The notes: generated by a model not told the origin, from the letters alone. A stretch of 50,826 nucleotides of DNA from Bacteroidales bacterium (GCA_030637515.1 DAOWGM010000175.1:1-50826), one strand, 5' to 3'; shown: positions 35,036 to 43,771, counted from the stretch's first letter. A program made the numbers and translations.

Positions 35036-35193
35036 ATTGATGAATTTATTTATAAATTAGTATTTAAATTATTGACGAAGTTATATTCAAATCGCTGCAT
35101 TGAAATTAAGACGACTAAACTTGTTTATAGTTACAGTTTGAAAGATTTTTTAGCTGAAGTGCAATAATTAAAAATTATTACGTCAGGTATAAT

Positions 35194-35760
35194 ATGAAAG
35201 TCGAAAAAGAACATAAAGGTTTAAGATCTTTTATTTCATATGAATACAGGAATCTTGTACTCTATGTTCGAAGATATTTAAATGAAAAATATTATGACGT
35301 AAGTGCTGAAGATATTGTACAGGATGTTGCTGTTAACCTTTTTTCAAAGTTAGATATTGATAGTCAGATGGAAAATATTGCAGGATACGTTTATCGTTCA
35401 ATTCGAAACAGAATTACCGACTTTCAAAGAAAAACTAAAAAAGAAATTCCTTTCAAAAAATTTACAGACAATGAAGGAGAGGAGCATTATTCTGAAAATG
35501 TACCTGAAGAAGAAAGTATGTTTCATGAAATTGATGATGAAAGATTTTATGATTCAATTTACAAAGCATTAGATCAACTTAGTCCGAATCAACAAATGGT
35601 ATTTGTAGCTACAGAAATTGATGGATATACATTTGAAGAATTATCGGATAAACTCGAAATACCTATAGGCACTCTTTTATCGTGGAAACATAGAGGAGTT
35701 AAAAAATTAAAGGAAATAATCAGGCCTGATGATTTTTATAAAAAAAACATAATTAATTAA
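35194..35760 (+). CDS. ECF RNA polymerase sigma factor
   Basis: 188 aa. Region 2 is at about 20-85 (LVLYVRRYLNEKYYDVSAED, IVQDVAVNLFSKLDI, VYRSIRNRITDFQRK), and region 4 at about 120-180 (LDQLSPNQQMVFVATEIDGY, TFEELSDKLEIPIGTLLSWK). It has no FecR neighbour. The next gene, 138 bases downstream, is a small conserved membrane protein, which is the best candidate for a linked regulator. The target promoters are unknown; the divergent permease is one possibility. Confidence 0.9.
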   Translation: MKVEKEHKGLRSFISYEYRNLVLYVRRYLNEKYYDVSAEDIVQDVAVNLFSKLDIDSQMENIAGYVYRSIRNRITDFQRKTKKEIPFKKFTDNEGEEHYSENVPEEESMFHEIDDERFYDSIYKALDQLSPNQQMVFVATEIDGYTFEELSDKLEIPIGTLLSWKHRGVKKLKEIIRPDDFYKKNIIN

Positions 35761-35805
35761 AAATTTATAAATAGCAATAAACAATGTATAGATTACACGT
35801 CATGT

Positions 35806-35826
35806 AGCTTGCAGCTTAAAGCTTAA
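35806..35826. repeat. Three heptad repeats AGCTTNN
   Basis: AGCTTGC, AGCTTAA and AGCTTAA follow one another at 35806-35826 in the gap before the small membrane protein gene. A related simple-sequence hairpin follows that gene. Confidence 0.55.
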
Positions 35827-35898
35827 AATAGATTAGATTTATTGTGCAACAGTGATTTGATAAAATGAATAAATAAATAAACATAAAAATTAGATATT

Positions 35899-36312
35899 AT
35901 GGAAAGAGTATATAAATACAGAACGCATCCGGTATTAAGAGGATTAAAATTCTTCGGATTTATAATACTTGGAGCTATGGCAGCAGCAGGATTTGCATTT
36001 ATCTTCGGATATTTTGTAATGTTATTGTGGAATTGGTTAATGCCTGAATTATTTGGATTAATTACTATAACATTCTGGCAGGCTGCAGGAATAGTACTAT
36101 TAGCAAGGCTTATTTTTGGCGGGTTTAAGCATGGTTCTGGTAATCCACCTAAGCATTCTCCACGTAAAAAGTTTTTCAATCATTGGAAAGATGAGAATAA
36201 AAAAGAACGTATGTGCAGAGATTGGAGACACTTTGATGACTATTGGTGGGATGAAGGCGAAACAGGCTACAACGATTATATAGAACGTCGAAAAGAGCAA
36301 GAACAGAAATAA
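35899..36312 (+). CDS. Small conserved membrane protein linked to ECF sigma factor
   Basis: 137 aa with two membrane segments (about 17-43 and 53-75) joined by a short loop. The stretch VMLLWNWLMPELFGL followed by ITFWQAAGIVLLARLIFGG is a strongly patterned motif that I associate with small proteins found beside ECF sigma genes. The cytoplasmic tail is highly charged and Trp-rich (MCRDWRHFDDYWWDEGE). An anti-sigma or signal-sensing role is inferred from position only; no zinc-binding anti-sigma motif is visible. Confidence 0.75.
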   Translation: MERVYKYRTHPVLRGLKFFGFIILGAMAAAGFAFIFGYFVMLLWNWLMPELFGLITITFWQAAGIVLLARLIFGGFKHGSGNPPKHSPRKKFFNHWKDENKKERMCRDWRHFDDYWWDEGETGYNDYIERRKEQEQK

Positions 36313-36320
36313 TAAAGCTG

Positions 36321-36349
36321 TTAGCCGTTAGCTTTTTGCTAATGGCTAA
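36321..36349. terminator. Hairpin between two membrane-protein genes
   Basis: TTAGCCGTTAGC (near 36321) pairs with GCTAATGGCTAA (near 36338) around a T-rich loop, with one wobble pair. The hairpin ends on the first candidate ATG (36349) of the next gene, favouring the later start at 36370. There is no strong T-run, so it may be a processing or attenuation structure. Confidence 0.45.
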
Positions 36350-36369
36350 TGCTTATTAATAAATTCAAA

Positions 36370-36879
36370 ATGAAAACAGATTTGAAAGTAAAAAAACACG
36401 AAGAAAGACCTGATTTAACAGGTGAACATCCATTTGGAGATATAGGCCAATTAATTTTTTTAATTATTTTCCTACTCGTTTGGGCTGCTGATATCTTCTT
36501 TTTAAAAATCTCAGAGTTGCAATATTTTAATTTCCCTTTAGTATTAAGAATAATTTTAGGTGCAGTTATTCTAATTTTTGGATTTTATCTTGCTTGGAAA
36601 AGTATGGGGATTATTTTTGGAACAAAACGGGAGAAACCAGAAGTAGTTCATGATAAAATATATGATAAAGTGAGGCATCCAATGTATTTAGGTTCATTGT
36701 TATTTTATTTAGGAATAACTGTTCTAATGTTTTCTTTACCCTTACTTTTAATTTTTATCCCAATATTTATATTTTATAACTTTATTGCCCGACACGAAGA
36801 GAAGCTGTTAATAAATGAGTTTGGTGATGATTATGCTCAATACATGAAAAAAGTACGAAGGTGGATTCCTAAGTTATAA
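36370..36879 (+). CDS. Isoprenylcysteine carboxyl methyltransferase-family membrane protein
   Basis: 169 aa from the ATG at 36370 (MKTDLKVKKHEERPDLTGEH); an earlier in-frame ATG at 36349 lies in a hairpin. There are four hydrophobic segments. The C-terminal half has the ICMT/PEMT pattern: YDKVRHPMYLGSLLFYLGI, then a hydrophobic span, ARHEEKLLINEFGDDYAQYM and KKVRRWIP. Bacterial members methylate lipids or small molecules with SAM; the substrate is not known. It follows the small membrane protein gene on the same strand. Confidence 0.85.
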   Translation: MKTDLKVKKHEERPDLTGEHPFGDIGQLIFLIIFLLVWAADIFFLKISELQYFNFPLVLRIILGAVILIFGFYLAWKSMGIIFGTKREKPEVVHDKIYDKVRHPMYLGSLLFYLGITVLMFSLPLLLIFIPIFIFYNFIARHEEKLLINEFGDDYAQYMKKVRRWIPKL

Positions 36880-36887
36880 ATAATTAA

Positions 36888-36954
36888 GTCATTCTGAACG
36901 GAGTGAAGAATCTCATATTTATTAAGAGAGATGCTTCGCTTTGCTCAGCATGAC
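36888..36954. repeat. GTCATTCTGAAC...GCTCAGCATGAC fold-back element
   Basis: The 12-base ends (36888-36899 and 36943-36954) are inverted with two mismatches and surround GGAGTGAAGAATCTC and a matching GAGATGCTTCGC segment. This is the uninterrupted, shortest copy of the repeat family. Confidence 0.75.
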
Positions 36955-36963
36955 AATTCAATA

Positions 36964-39090
36964 TTATATCATAGTACCTATTATTAAAATATCATCAATT
37001 TGTTTCTGATTTCCTTTCCACTCCTGAAATTTTTGTTCAAGAATTTCGGATTGCTTTTGTGCTGAGAATTCATTAATTTCTAATAATAAGCTTTTTAAAG
37101 CTTTGGTTGAAAACTTTGTATCTGTTTTTTCGCCAAATTGATCGGCGTATCCATCTGAAAATATATATATTGAGTCTCCCTTTTGAATGTCAATTTCGTG
37201 ATTTGTAAAAGGTTTGTCGTCTATTATATAGTTGCCAATAGGCATTCTGTCGGCTTTTGTAATTAACAATTCTTTATTTCTAATTATATATAAAGAGTTA
37301 TATGCTCCGGCATAATTCATCATCATTTTTTCTTTATCTACAATCACTAATGCAATATCCATCCCATCGTTTGTAGCTTTCCCTGATTGCGCTAGTGTTG
37401 ATTTAACTAAATTCCTCAGTTCATCAAGAATTGTACTTGCTTTTTCACAACTTTGTTTATTTACAATCTCATTAAGGAATGATATTCCCAACATACTCAT
37501 AAATGCTCCGGGAACACCATGTCCGGTGCTGTCAGCTGCTACTAAAACCAATTTATTATCTTTTTTAGTCATCCAATAAAAATCTCCACTGACAATATCC
37601 CGAGGTTTAAAGTAAATGAAATGATCTGTAAAACAGTTATCCATTATTTTTTGAGAAGGTAAAACGGCGTTTTGTATCCTTTTCGCATATTGAATGCTAT
37701 CGGTAATTGACTTTTTTTGTTCTTCTATTTTTTGTTGAGCTTTAACTCTTTCCGTTATATCGGAACCATATATTTGGCATACATTTAGGTGATTCAATCC
37801 CCGTAAAATAAAACGCATTATTTTATCACCGATTTCTGCAGTAATAGTTAGAAGTTTATTCTCATTGATAAACTCATTGAAATTAACATGGAAAATCTCA
37901 GGAATTAATTCACTTATTTGCATGTTTACTATAGATTCTAACTGAAATGCATCGTTTGCAGCAGGGTTAGACTGAAGTATTAATCCTTTTTTGTTAAATC
38001 GAAAAACAGGTTCAGGATTTAGTTTTGCGAAGAGAGCCATCGATTCAGCTTCTTTTTGTGCCTTAATTCGGCCGGTTATATCAGAACCATACATCTGACA
38101 AACATTAATTTCGTCAATTCCTTTTAAAATAAAACGATAGTAATTATTATTAAATTGAGTGTCAATAGTTTCAATATTATTGTTTTTGATAAACTTATTA
38201 AAATCAATATTTGAGGTTTCTTTTATCAATTTCTGTACTTCAAAACCAATTAAGGATTCTTCATTAAATATATCATTCGCAGCTTTATTTGATTGTAGAA
38301 TTAATCCATTGTCGGCAAATCGCATAACGGGTTCAGGATTAAGCTCTGCAAACAATGCCATTGAATGTAATTTTTCGGCTGCTTTTTTTCTTTCAGTTAT
38401 ATCTTCTTTAACTGCAATGTAATTTTTAATTACATTATATCTATCTCGAATTGGGCTAATAGTTGCTTCTTCCCAATAAGTCGATCCATCTTTACGCCTG
38501 TTATGAAATTCGCCTTTCCAAACATTTCCTGAAGAAATAGTTTCCCACATTTTTTGGTAGGTTTCCTTTGAAAGATAATTGGTTCTTAAAATTCGTGGAT
38601 TTTTCCCAATTACATCTTCTCTGTTATATCCTGATTTTAACTGAAATGCGTCGTTAACAAATTCTATATTTCCTTTTAAATCTGTTATCATTACAGAATT
38701 CGAAGTTTGTGATACTGCTGTTGAAAGTTTTTCGTTTTCGAACTGAGTAGCTGCAATTTCAGTTATATCAGCTCCATAAACCTGCATTACCTTAAGTTCA
38801 GGAATTCCACGCAGCTCGAAACGAAAATTTTTATTATCAATATTTTCAACTAATGAAAGTATATCTCCATCTTTTATGCACTTTTCAACTTTACTCTGGT
38901 CAATCCCTTTTATCATTTCATATGCTAATCCCTTTTTTAATATGATTTCAGAGAACATTTCTTCAGCAGCAAAATTAGACTGCAAAATATTTCCATCTTT
39001 ATCGAATCTAAAAACAGGAGCAGGGTTATATTTAGCAAATAGAGCCATTGATTTAATCTCTTCTGTGGAGTATTTCATATCTTGTACCAT
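36964..39090 (-). CDS. Multi-PAS SpoIIE-type serine phosphatase
   Basis: 708 aa, cytoplasmic. Three copies of an unusual PAS-like unit open with SMALFAKYNPAPVFRF, SMALFAELNPEPVMRF and SMALFAKLNPEPVFRF, and close with QVYGADIT, QMYGSDIT and QIYGSDIT. Between the first and second sits an ordinary PAS/PAC domain (about 125-235: NSVMITDLKGNIEFVNDAFQ). The C-terminus (about 475-708) is a PP2C-like SpoIIE phosphatase with RIQNAVLPSQ, PRDIVSGDFYWM, AADSTGHGVPGAFMSMLG and FSDGYADQFG. The metal-binding Asp residues appear intact. It should dephosphorylate a STAS-type anti-sigma antagonist or similar partner, not present here. It starts 2 bases after the membrane sensor gene. Confidence 0.88.
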   Translation of the reverse strand: MVQDMKYSTEEIKSMALFAKYNPAPVFRFDKDGNILQSNFAAEEMFSEIILKKGLAYEMIKGIDQSKVEKCIKDGDILSLVENIDNKNFRFELRGIPELKVMQVYGADITEIAATQFENEKLSTAVSQTSNSVMITDLKGNIEFVNDAFQLKSGYNREDVIGKNPRILRTNYLSKETYQKMWETISSGNVWKGEFHNRRKDGSTYWEEATISPIRDRYNVIKNYIAVKEDITERKKAAEKLHSMALFAELNPEPVMRFADNGLILQSNKAANDIFNEESLIGFEVQKLIKETSNIDFNKFIKNNNIETIDTQFNNNYYRFILKGIDEINVCQMYGSDITGRIKAQKEAESMALFAKLNPEPVFRFNKKGLILQSNPAANDAFQLESIVNMQISELIPEIFHVNFNEFINENKLLTITAEIGDKIMRFILRGLNHLNVCQIYGSDITERVKAQQKIEEQKKSITDSIQYAKRIQNAVLPSQKIMDNCFTDHFIYFKPRDIVSGDFYWMTKKDNKLVLVAADSTGHGVPGAFMSMLGISFLNEIVNKQSCEKASTILDELRNLVKSTLAQSGKATNDGMDIALVIVDKEKMMMNYAGAYNSLYIIRNKELLITKADRMPIGNYIIDDKPFTNHEIDIQKGDSIYIFSDGYADQFGEKTDTKFSTKALKSLLLEINEFSAQKQSEILEQKFQEWKGNQKQIDDILIIGTMI

Positions 39091-39092
39091 TC

Positions 39093-40181
39093 TTATTTAC
39101 AGTTGTTAATGATAGTTACTAAATAATTAATTGTGAAAGCTGAGTTCACAATCCCTTCCATTAAGGTTAAATCGTGTTGAGTAATCTCAGAATGTTTGTT
39201 AAATGTAATTACCGAAATATCTTCTTCGTGATAGTTAATAAAATTCTCTGCTTTAAATTCAAGAAATTCCATTACACGTGAATCGAATCGATTACTTTGA
39301 TAAAATAGATCAGAGTCGTTATAATTATGAATATTATCTGTTACTATGCCTAAACTACGTCTTGATTTCCATATGGATGCTTCAGAGTCTTTGGGTATTA
39401 TTATATCATCAGATTTAATAATTTGACCATTCATTAATTTATATACAAAACCTTTTAGGTTTCCATTCTTTTCTTTATTTGTAATAAAAATTCCTTTATA
39501 TCCTTGATCTAATACAAACTGAGCTAAGCGATCATAACTATCAGTCAGTTTTAATTGCTCATCAATGCTTAGCATCATTTGTGTACTGAAGTTTCGTGCT
39601 TTTAGCAGCCTCTCATCAAGTTTTTTTCGTAAAGAGATATCATCCAGCCAAACTAAAACATTATCGCTAAATTCATCTGCTTTCATATTAATTGAATACC
39701 ACTTTTTAACACGCGGCGAAAACCATTCTTCAGAAATATGATCTTTTGTATTACAGCTTTCATCTATTACACCTCTAATATCTATTATCTGCTGATTTTC
39801 AAATAAGTCCTGAAAGTTTTTGATATTATTCTTAGAAAAATAATCTTTTGTTTTTCCTTCAGAAGCAACAATTTCTCCATTTGTATTTATGACAAATGCA
39901 GGATCTTTTTTTTCCATTGGCAAACGAACCAGTAAGTTTAAATTTCTATTCCCAAATTTTACAGATGCTTTCGATATAGATTGTACTATAATTGGAACTA
40001 TAAAAGGAATTAAGGATGAAAATATCCCTATATCTTGAAAAAAGTTAATAACAACACCAATTAATAAAGCCATGAAATAGTTTAACGGACTAATTAATTC
40101 TTTCAGCAAGAATTTAAAGTATATCAGAATAGTTTTAATAGAATGTTCCATGTTCAAAGTTTTAATTTGATGATTGGTCAT
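39093..40181 (-). CDS. Membrane protein with PAS-like domain, partner of SpoIIE phosphatase
   Basis: 362 aa, or 352 from the second Met (40151, MEHSIKTILIYFKF). One or two membrane segments lie at about 35-72. A PAS-like region (about 95-200) contains PAFVINTNGEIVASEGKT and WFSPRVKKWYSINM. A C-terminal alpha/beta domain (about 215-362) reads like a GAF domain (LAQFVLDQGYKGIFITNKEK). No kinase or cyclase motif is visible. The 2-base gap to the phosphatase gene implies a joint signalling unit, with this protein as a membrane-located sensor. Confidence 0.65.
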   Translation of the reverse strand: MTNHQIKTLNMEHSIKTILIYFKFLLKELISPLNYFMALLIGVVINFFQDIGIFSSLIPFIVPIIVQSISKASVKFGNRNLNLLVRLPMEKKDPAFVINTNGEIVASEGKTKDYFSKNNIKNFQDLFENQQIIDIRGVIDESCNTKDHISEEWFSPRVKKWYSINMKADEFSDNVLVWLDDISLRKKLDERLLKARNFSTQMMLSIDEQLKLTDSYDRLAQFVLDQGYKGIFITNKEKNGNLKGFVYKLMNGQIIKSDDIIIPKDSEASIWKSRRSLGIVTDNIHNYNDSDLFYQSNRFDSRVMEFLEFKAENFINYHEEDISVITFNKHSEITQHDLTLMEGIVNSAFTINYLVTIINNCK

Positions 40182-40278
40182 CTTTTTATTAAAACCTTAC
40201 AAACAGGAATTTGTTTAGATTTTTTTTAAATAAATTAACAATAAATAGAGCAAATCTTGAAATCTCATCATTAATAAA

Positions 40279-40305
40279 AAAAGGAGCTAAAAGCTCCTTT
40301 TTTTA
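40279..40305 (-). terminator. Terminator of the cysteate synthase gene
   Basis: AAAAGGAGCT (40279-40288) pairs with AGCTCCTTTT (40292-40301) with a 3-base loop; it is A/T-flanked on both sides and sits 20 bases beyond the stop. Confidence 0.9.
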
Positions 40306-40320
40306 TCAGATAATTATATG

Positions 40321-41613
40321 TTAAAATAATTTATCTAGAACTTCTTTAATAGTTTCAATATTCGGACTAATATCAAATACATGTTTTGGTTTCAAATAGA
40401 TGATATCATTTTCCCGTTTAAATTTTTCTTCTCCGCCACCTGTAATATTCAACATTATAAGATCATCTTTATTAACTGTTCCATCATTTACAGCTTTAAT
40501 TAATGTGGCAGTTGCTACAGCAGATGCAGGATGAATATCGTTTCCTTCCAGTTTTTCAAATAACTTTCCGGCCTCTTTAAGTTCTTCATTATTTGCTGTT
40601 AAAACATCTCCGCCAGCGTCTTTCATGGCATCGTACAAACCTCCAATTATCGGATACGGAGGTTTTCTGTTCGAAAGTACTTTTGCAATTATTGTTTCAA
40701 CTTTTTTACGGGCATCATTATCATCCATTGGTAATAAACTACGTGAATCGGCTCGCCATGCTTCCTGTAAAATTACAAAAGGTTCATTCTGAGAAACCAT
40801 TAATTTCATTTTGTTATTACCAAAACGTCCATCTTCAATTAATCTTAAGTTTGCTTCCCATGCTGCAATTGCACCAGTTCCACTACCAACAGCCTGAAAA
40901 TAATAATCGGGAATCTTACCAATTTCATTTACAGCAGAAAGAACTGTTGTTCCCATTCCATCTCGTCTTGCTACATTTTTTGCGCCACCTTCAGCAAAGA
41001 AATTTTCCAGTTCACAAGCAAGGTTAGATAAATGAATTGCATCAAAATAATCACTTCCCGATTTTGTAACAACCAGTTTTACACAATCATTTATTGGCTT
41101 ATTAAACCATAATGCTTCAAGGTTATCTTCCGGAACACAAAGTAATAAAGGAATATTATTATCGGAACAAACACTTGCAAATGCTCTTGCAGTATTTCCA
41201 GCCGATGCAACTACTAAAACTTTTTTCTCGTCTGAAGATAAACGCCCACAGACTGAATAAGCTTCGGTTTCTTTAAATGAGCAGGTTGGAAAATTCGATC
41301 CTTTTTCTGGCCAGTAACCACTAAAAGTTATATATAAATTTGTTAATCCTAAATGATTTGCCAAACCTTTGCTTTTATATGTAACAGGAGCAGAGGAACC
41401 TTCAAGGGTTTTATGTATAGGAAGCCAATCAGCAAAACGATAAATTCCTTGAGATGCATCTTTAACATCAATTTGTTTTTTCTGATATATTGCACGAATT
41501 AATGTTGGATCTTTTTCATCAGGAGCATTAAGAGTCCATCCTTCATCATTAAATGTTTTGCCTGTGTTTACCGACTTTAATATGTATTCTGTTGCATTAA
41601 ATTCTTCAGCCAT
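40321..41613 (-). CDS. Cysteate synthase (PLP-dependent)
   Basis: 430 aa PLP enzyme of the threonine-synthase fold type II group. The PLP Schiff-base Lys is probably K114 (FPTCSFKETEAYS); VVASAGNTARAFASVCSDNN is the Asn/Thr-rich cofactor loop; AVGSGTGAIAAWE binds the PLP phosphate. The overall match, including GIYRFADWLPIHKTLEGSSA and ITGGGEEKFKRENDIIYLKP, is to cysteate synthase, which makes L-cysteate from O-phosphoserine and sulfite. In methanogens this feeds coenzyme M; in Bacteroidota cysteate is the head group precursor of sulfonolipids (capnine). Threonine synthase itself is the alternative, but the sequence departs from it in the SFKE motif and C-terminus. Confidence 0.82.
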   Translation of the reverse strand: MAEEFNATEYILKSVNTGKTFNDEGWTLNAPDEKDPTLIRAIYQKKQIDVKDASQGIYRFADWLPIHKTLEGSSAPVTYKSKGLANHLGLTNLYITFSGYWPEKGSNFPTCSFKETEAYSVCGRLSSDEKKVLVVASAGNTARAFASVCSDNNIPLLLCVPEDNLEALWFNKPINDCVKLVVTKSGSDYFDAIHLSNLACELENFFAEGGAKNVARRDGMGTTVLSAVNEIGKIPDYYFQAVGSGTGAIAAWEANLRLIEDGRFGNNKMKLMVSQNEPFVILQEAWRADSRSLLPMDDNDARKKVETIIAKVLSNRKPPYPIIGGLYDAMKDAGGDVLTANNEELKEAGKLFEKLEGNDIHPASAVATATLIKAVNDGTVNKDDLIMLNITGGGEEKFKRENDIIYLKPKHVFDISPNIETIKEVLDKLF

Positions 41614-41755
41614 TTTTTCCAGGTTTAATTTGAGGGGTAAAAATATAAAAAAATGAATAGTTTACTAAATGTTTAAAGCGAAACTTATGTTCTAAAATTA
41701 ATCTAATTATGATTTATAACATCTGTAACGAACATTAGGAGTTAATTAACGTTCC

Positions 41756-41763
41756 TATCTTTG
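41756..41763 (+). promoter_or_regulatory. -7 box of the aspartase-fusion gene
   Basis: TATCTTTG matches TAnnTTTG exactly, 38 bases before the ATG. The palindrome GTTAATTAAC (41741-41750) lies just upstream, in the -20 to -30 zone, and could be a regulator site. Confidence 0.6.
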
Positions 41764-41801
41764 CCAAATCAATTTTAGGGGTTTTAAAAAATAATAAAGT
41801 T

Positions 41802-43664
41802 ATGGGTACAATTAATAAAAATACATTTATAAAAGATATAGAACTATTTAAAGGTCTATCAGAAGATGAACTGGAAGTATTAGTGCAAAATCTGGAACAA
41901 AAAGAATTTACTAAAGGAGAACTTTTATTTGAAGAACATGGACCGAGAAAAGACATTTTTATTATATATAAAGGTGAGGTTGAGTTATTCAAATCAATTC
42001 ACTTTGGTTCTGAAACGCGTTTATCATATTTCAAAAAAGGAGATTTTCTGGGCGAAGGTTCTTGGGCTGATGATTCACCACATTCTACTTCAGCAAGAGC
42101 ATTGCAAAGCACTATAGTTTTTAGTATTAGTAAGAAATACTTTAATGAAAATGGACCATCTGCGGTAAAAATATTTAGCAATATTGCACGGGTTATTTCG
42201 CGTAGAATGCGTCATGCAAACAATCGCATGGTAAATGTTGCTGCACAATATGAGTCGGGAAGAACAAGGACAGAACATGACTTACTTGGTGAAAGAGAAG
42301 TGCCAAATGAATATTTATATGGTGTACAAACTTTGCGAGCAGTAGAAAATTTTAATATCAGTGGAGTAACCTTAAGTTTTTTTCCTGTTCTTATTGAATC
42401 GCTTGCTATGGTAAAATTGGCTGCAGCAAGAGCAAATGGAGAACTTGGATTATTAGAAGAATCTGTTACAAATGCTATAGTAAGAGCGTGTAATGAAATT
42501 ATTAATGGAAAATATCATAATCATTTTATTGTTGATATGATTCAAGGTGGTGCAGGAACTTCAACAAATATGAATGCAAATGAAGTTATCGCAAACAGAG
42601 CTCTTGAGATTTTGGGTTACGAAGCAGGTCAATATGAGTTTTGCCATCCAAATAATCATGTGAATTTATCGCAATCAACAAATGATGCTTACCCAACATC
42701 AGTTAAAATTGCATTGATAAAAAGTAATGTGAAATTAGTTGAGGTTCTTGAAGAACTTGTTGCTTCATTTCGTAAAAAAGGACAAGAATTTGCACACATA
42801 ATAAAAATGGGGCGTACTCAATTGCAAGATGCGGTTCCAATGACATTAGGGCAAAGTTTTGAAGCATATGCTGCCACATTAGAAGAAGAAATAGCAAGAC
42901 TAAAACAAAATGCAGATTTGTTTCTTGAAATTAATATGGGAGCTACAGCTATTGGAACTGGCATTAATTCTGAACCAGAGTATGCAGAAAAGGTTGTAAG
43001 GCATTTGCAAAAGATAACAGAGCTGAAAGTTAAAAATGCTAAGAATTTAGTTGAGGCTACTCAAGATACTGGAGCCTTCGTTATGTATTCATCAGCAATA
43101 AAACGATTAGCAATAAAGCTTTCGAAAATATCAAATGATTTACGTTTGCTTTCTTCTGGTCCCAGAACAGGTATAAACGAAATCAATTTGCCTCCAATGC
43201 AACCAGGGTCATCAATAATGCCGGGTAAAGTAAATCCTGTAATTCCGGAAGTAGTGAACCAAATTGCTTTTAAAGTAATTGGTAACGATTTAACAGTAAC
43301 TATGGGAGCTGAAGCAGGACAGCTTGAATTAAATGTTATGGAACCCGTAATTGTTCAAAGTATTTTTGAATCAATTGAAATGCTGGTAAACGGCATGAAA
43401 ACTTTTAAACATAGATGTGTGGATGGAATCACTGCAAATGAAAAACGTTGCAGAGAGTTGGTAATGAATAGTATTGGAATTGTTACTGCATTAAATCCAG
43501 TGCTTGGTTACGAAACATGTTCAATGCTTGCAAAGGAAGCTTTGAAAAGTGATTTAAGTGTTTACGATTTAGTTATTGAAAAGAAACTCTTATCGCAAGA
43601 AGAGTTAGAAGAGCTACTTAAACCAGAGAATATGATTACACCAAAGAAAATGAAAAGACAATAA
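41802..43664 (+). CDS. aspA: Aspartate ammonia-lyase with N-terminal cyclic-nucleotide-binding-like domain
   Basis: 620 aa: a CRP-type domain (about 10-140) fused to a full aspartase (about 158-620). The N-terminal part reads LFKGLSEDELEVLVQNLEQK, IFIIYKGEVELFK and GDFLGEGSWADDSPHSTSAR. In the phosphate-binding cassette the usual Arg of PRSA appears as His (SPHSTSA), so cAMP binding is doubtful. The lyase opens RTEHDLLGEREVPNEYLYGV and keeps the GSSIMPGKVNPVIPE signature with Ser470/Ser471 on the mobile catalytic loop. It converts aspartate to fumarate and ammonia. Fumarase C is a relative, but the sequence is closer to AspA. Allosteric control by the added domain is inferred. Confidence 0.9.
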   Translation: MGTINKNTFIKDIELFKGLSEDELEVLVQNLEQKEFTKGELLFEEHGPRKDIFIIYKGEVELFKSIHFGSETRLSYFKKGDFLGEGSWADDSPHSTSARALQSTIVFSISKKYFNENGPSAVKIFSNIARVISRRMRHANNRMVNVAAQYESGRTRTEHDLLGEREVPNEYLYGVQTLRAVENFNISGVTLSFFPVLIESLAMVKLAAARANGELGLLEESVTNAIVRACNEIINGKYHNHFIVDMIQGGAGTSTNMNANEVIANRALEILGYEAGQYEFCHPNNHVNLSQSTNDAYPTSVKIALIKSNVKLVEVLEELVASFRKKGQEFAHIIKMGRTQLQDAVPMTLGQSFEAYAATLEEEIARLKQNADLFLEINMGATAIGTGINSEPEYAEKVVRHLQKITELKVKNAKNLVEATQDTGAFVMYSSAIKRLAIKLSKISNDLRLLSSGPRTGINEINLPPMQPGSSIMPGKVNPVIPEVVNQIAFKVIGNDLTVTMGAEAGQLELNVMEPVIVQSIFESIEMLVNGMKTFKHRCVDGITANEKRCRELVMNSIGIVTALNPVLGYETCSMLAKEALKSDLSVYDLVIEKKLLSQEELEELLKPENMITPKKMKRQ

Positions 43665-43745
43665 AAGAATATGATTGAAGCAGAAATGTAAGCTATCAAT
43701 TTTAACATTTTTTTAACATATTTATTTGCAACTTTTTATAATATA

Positions 43746-43771
43746 AGGAGTCTTTTATACAGGCTCCTTTT
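43746..43771 (+). terminator. Terminator of the aspartase-fusion gene
   Basis: AAGGAGTC pairs with GGCTCCTT (one wobble) around a 9-base loop, followed by a T-run. Confidence 0.8.

Noticed and set aside
43701..43717. Two TTTAAC repeats 11 bases apart, like the 30051 operator
   Set aside because: They lie between the aspartase stop and its terminator, not at a promoter, and only two copies are present; probably chance in AT-rich DNA.
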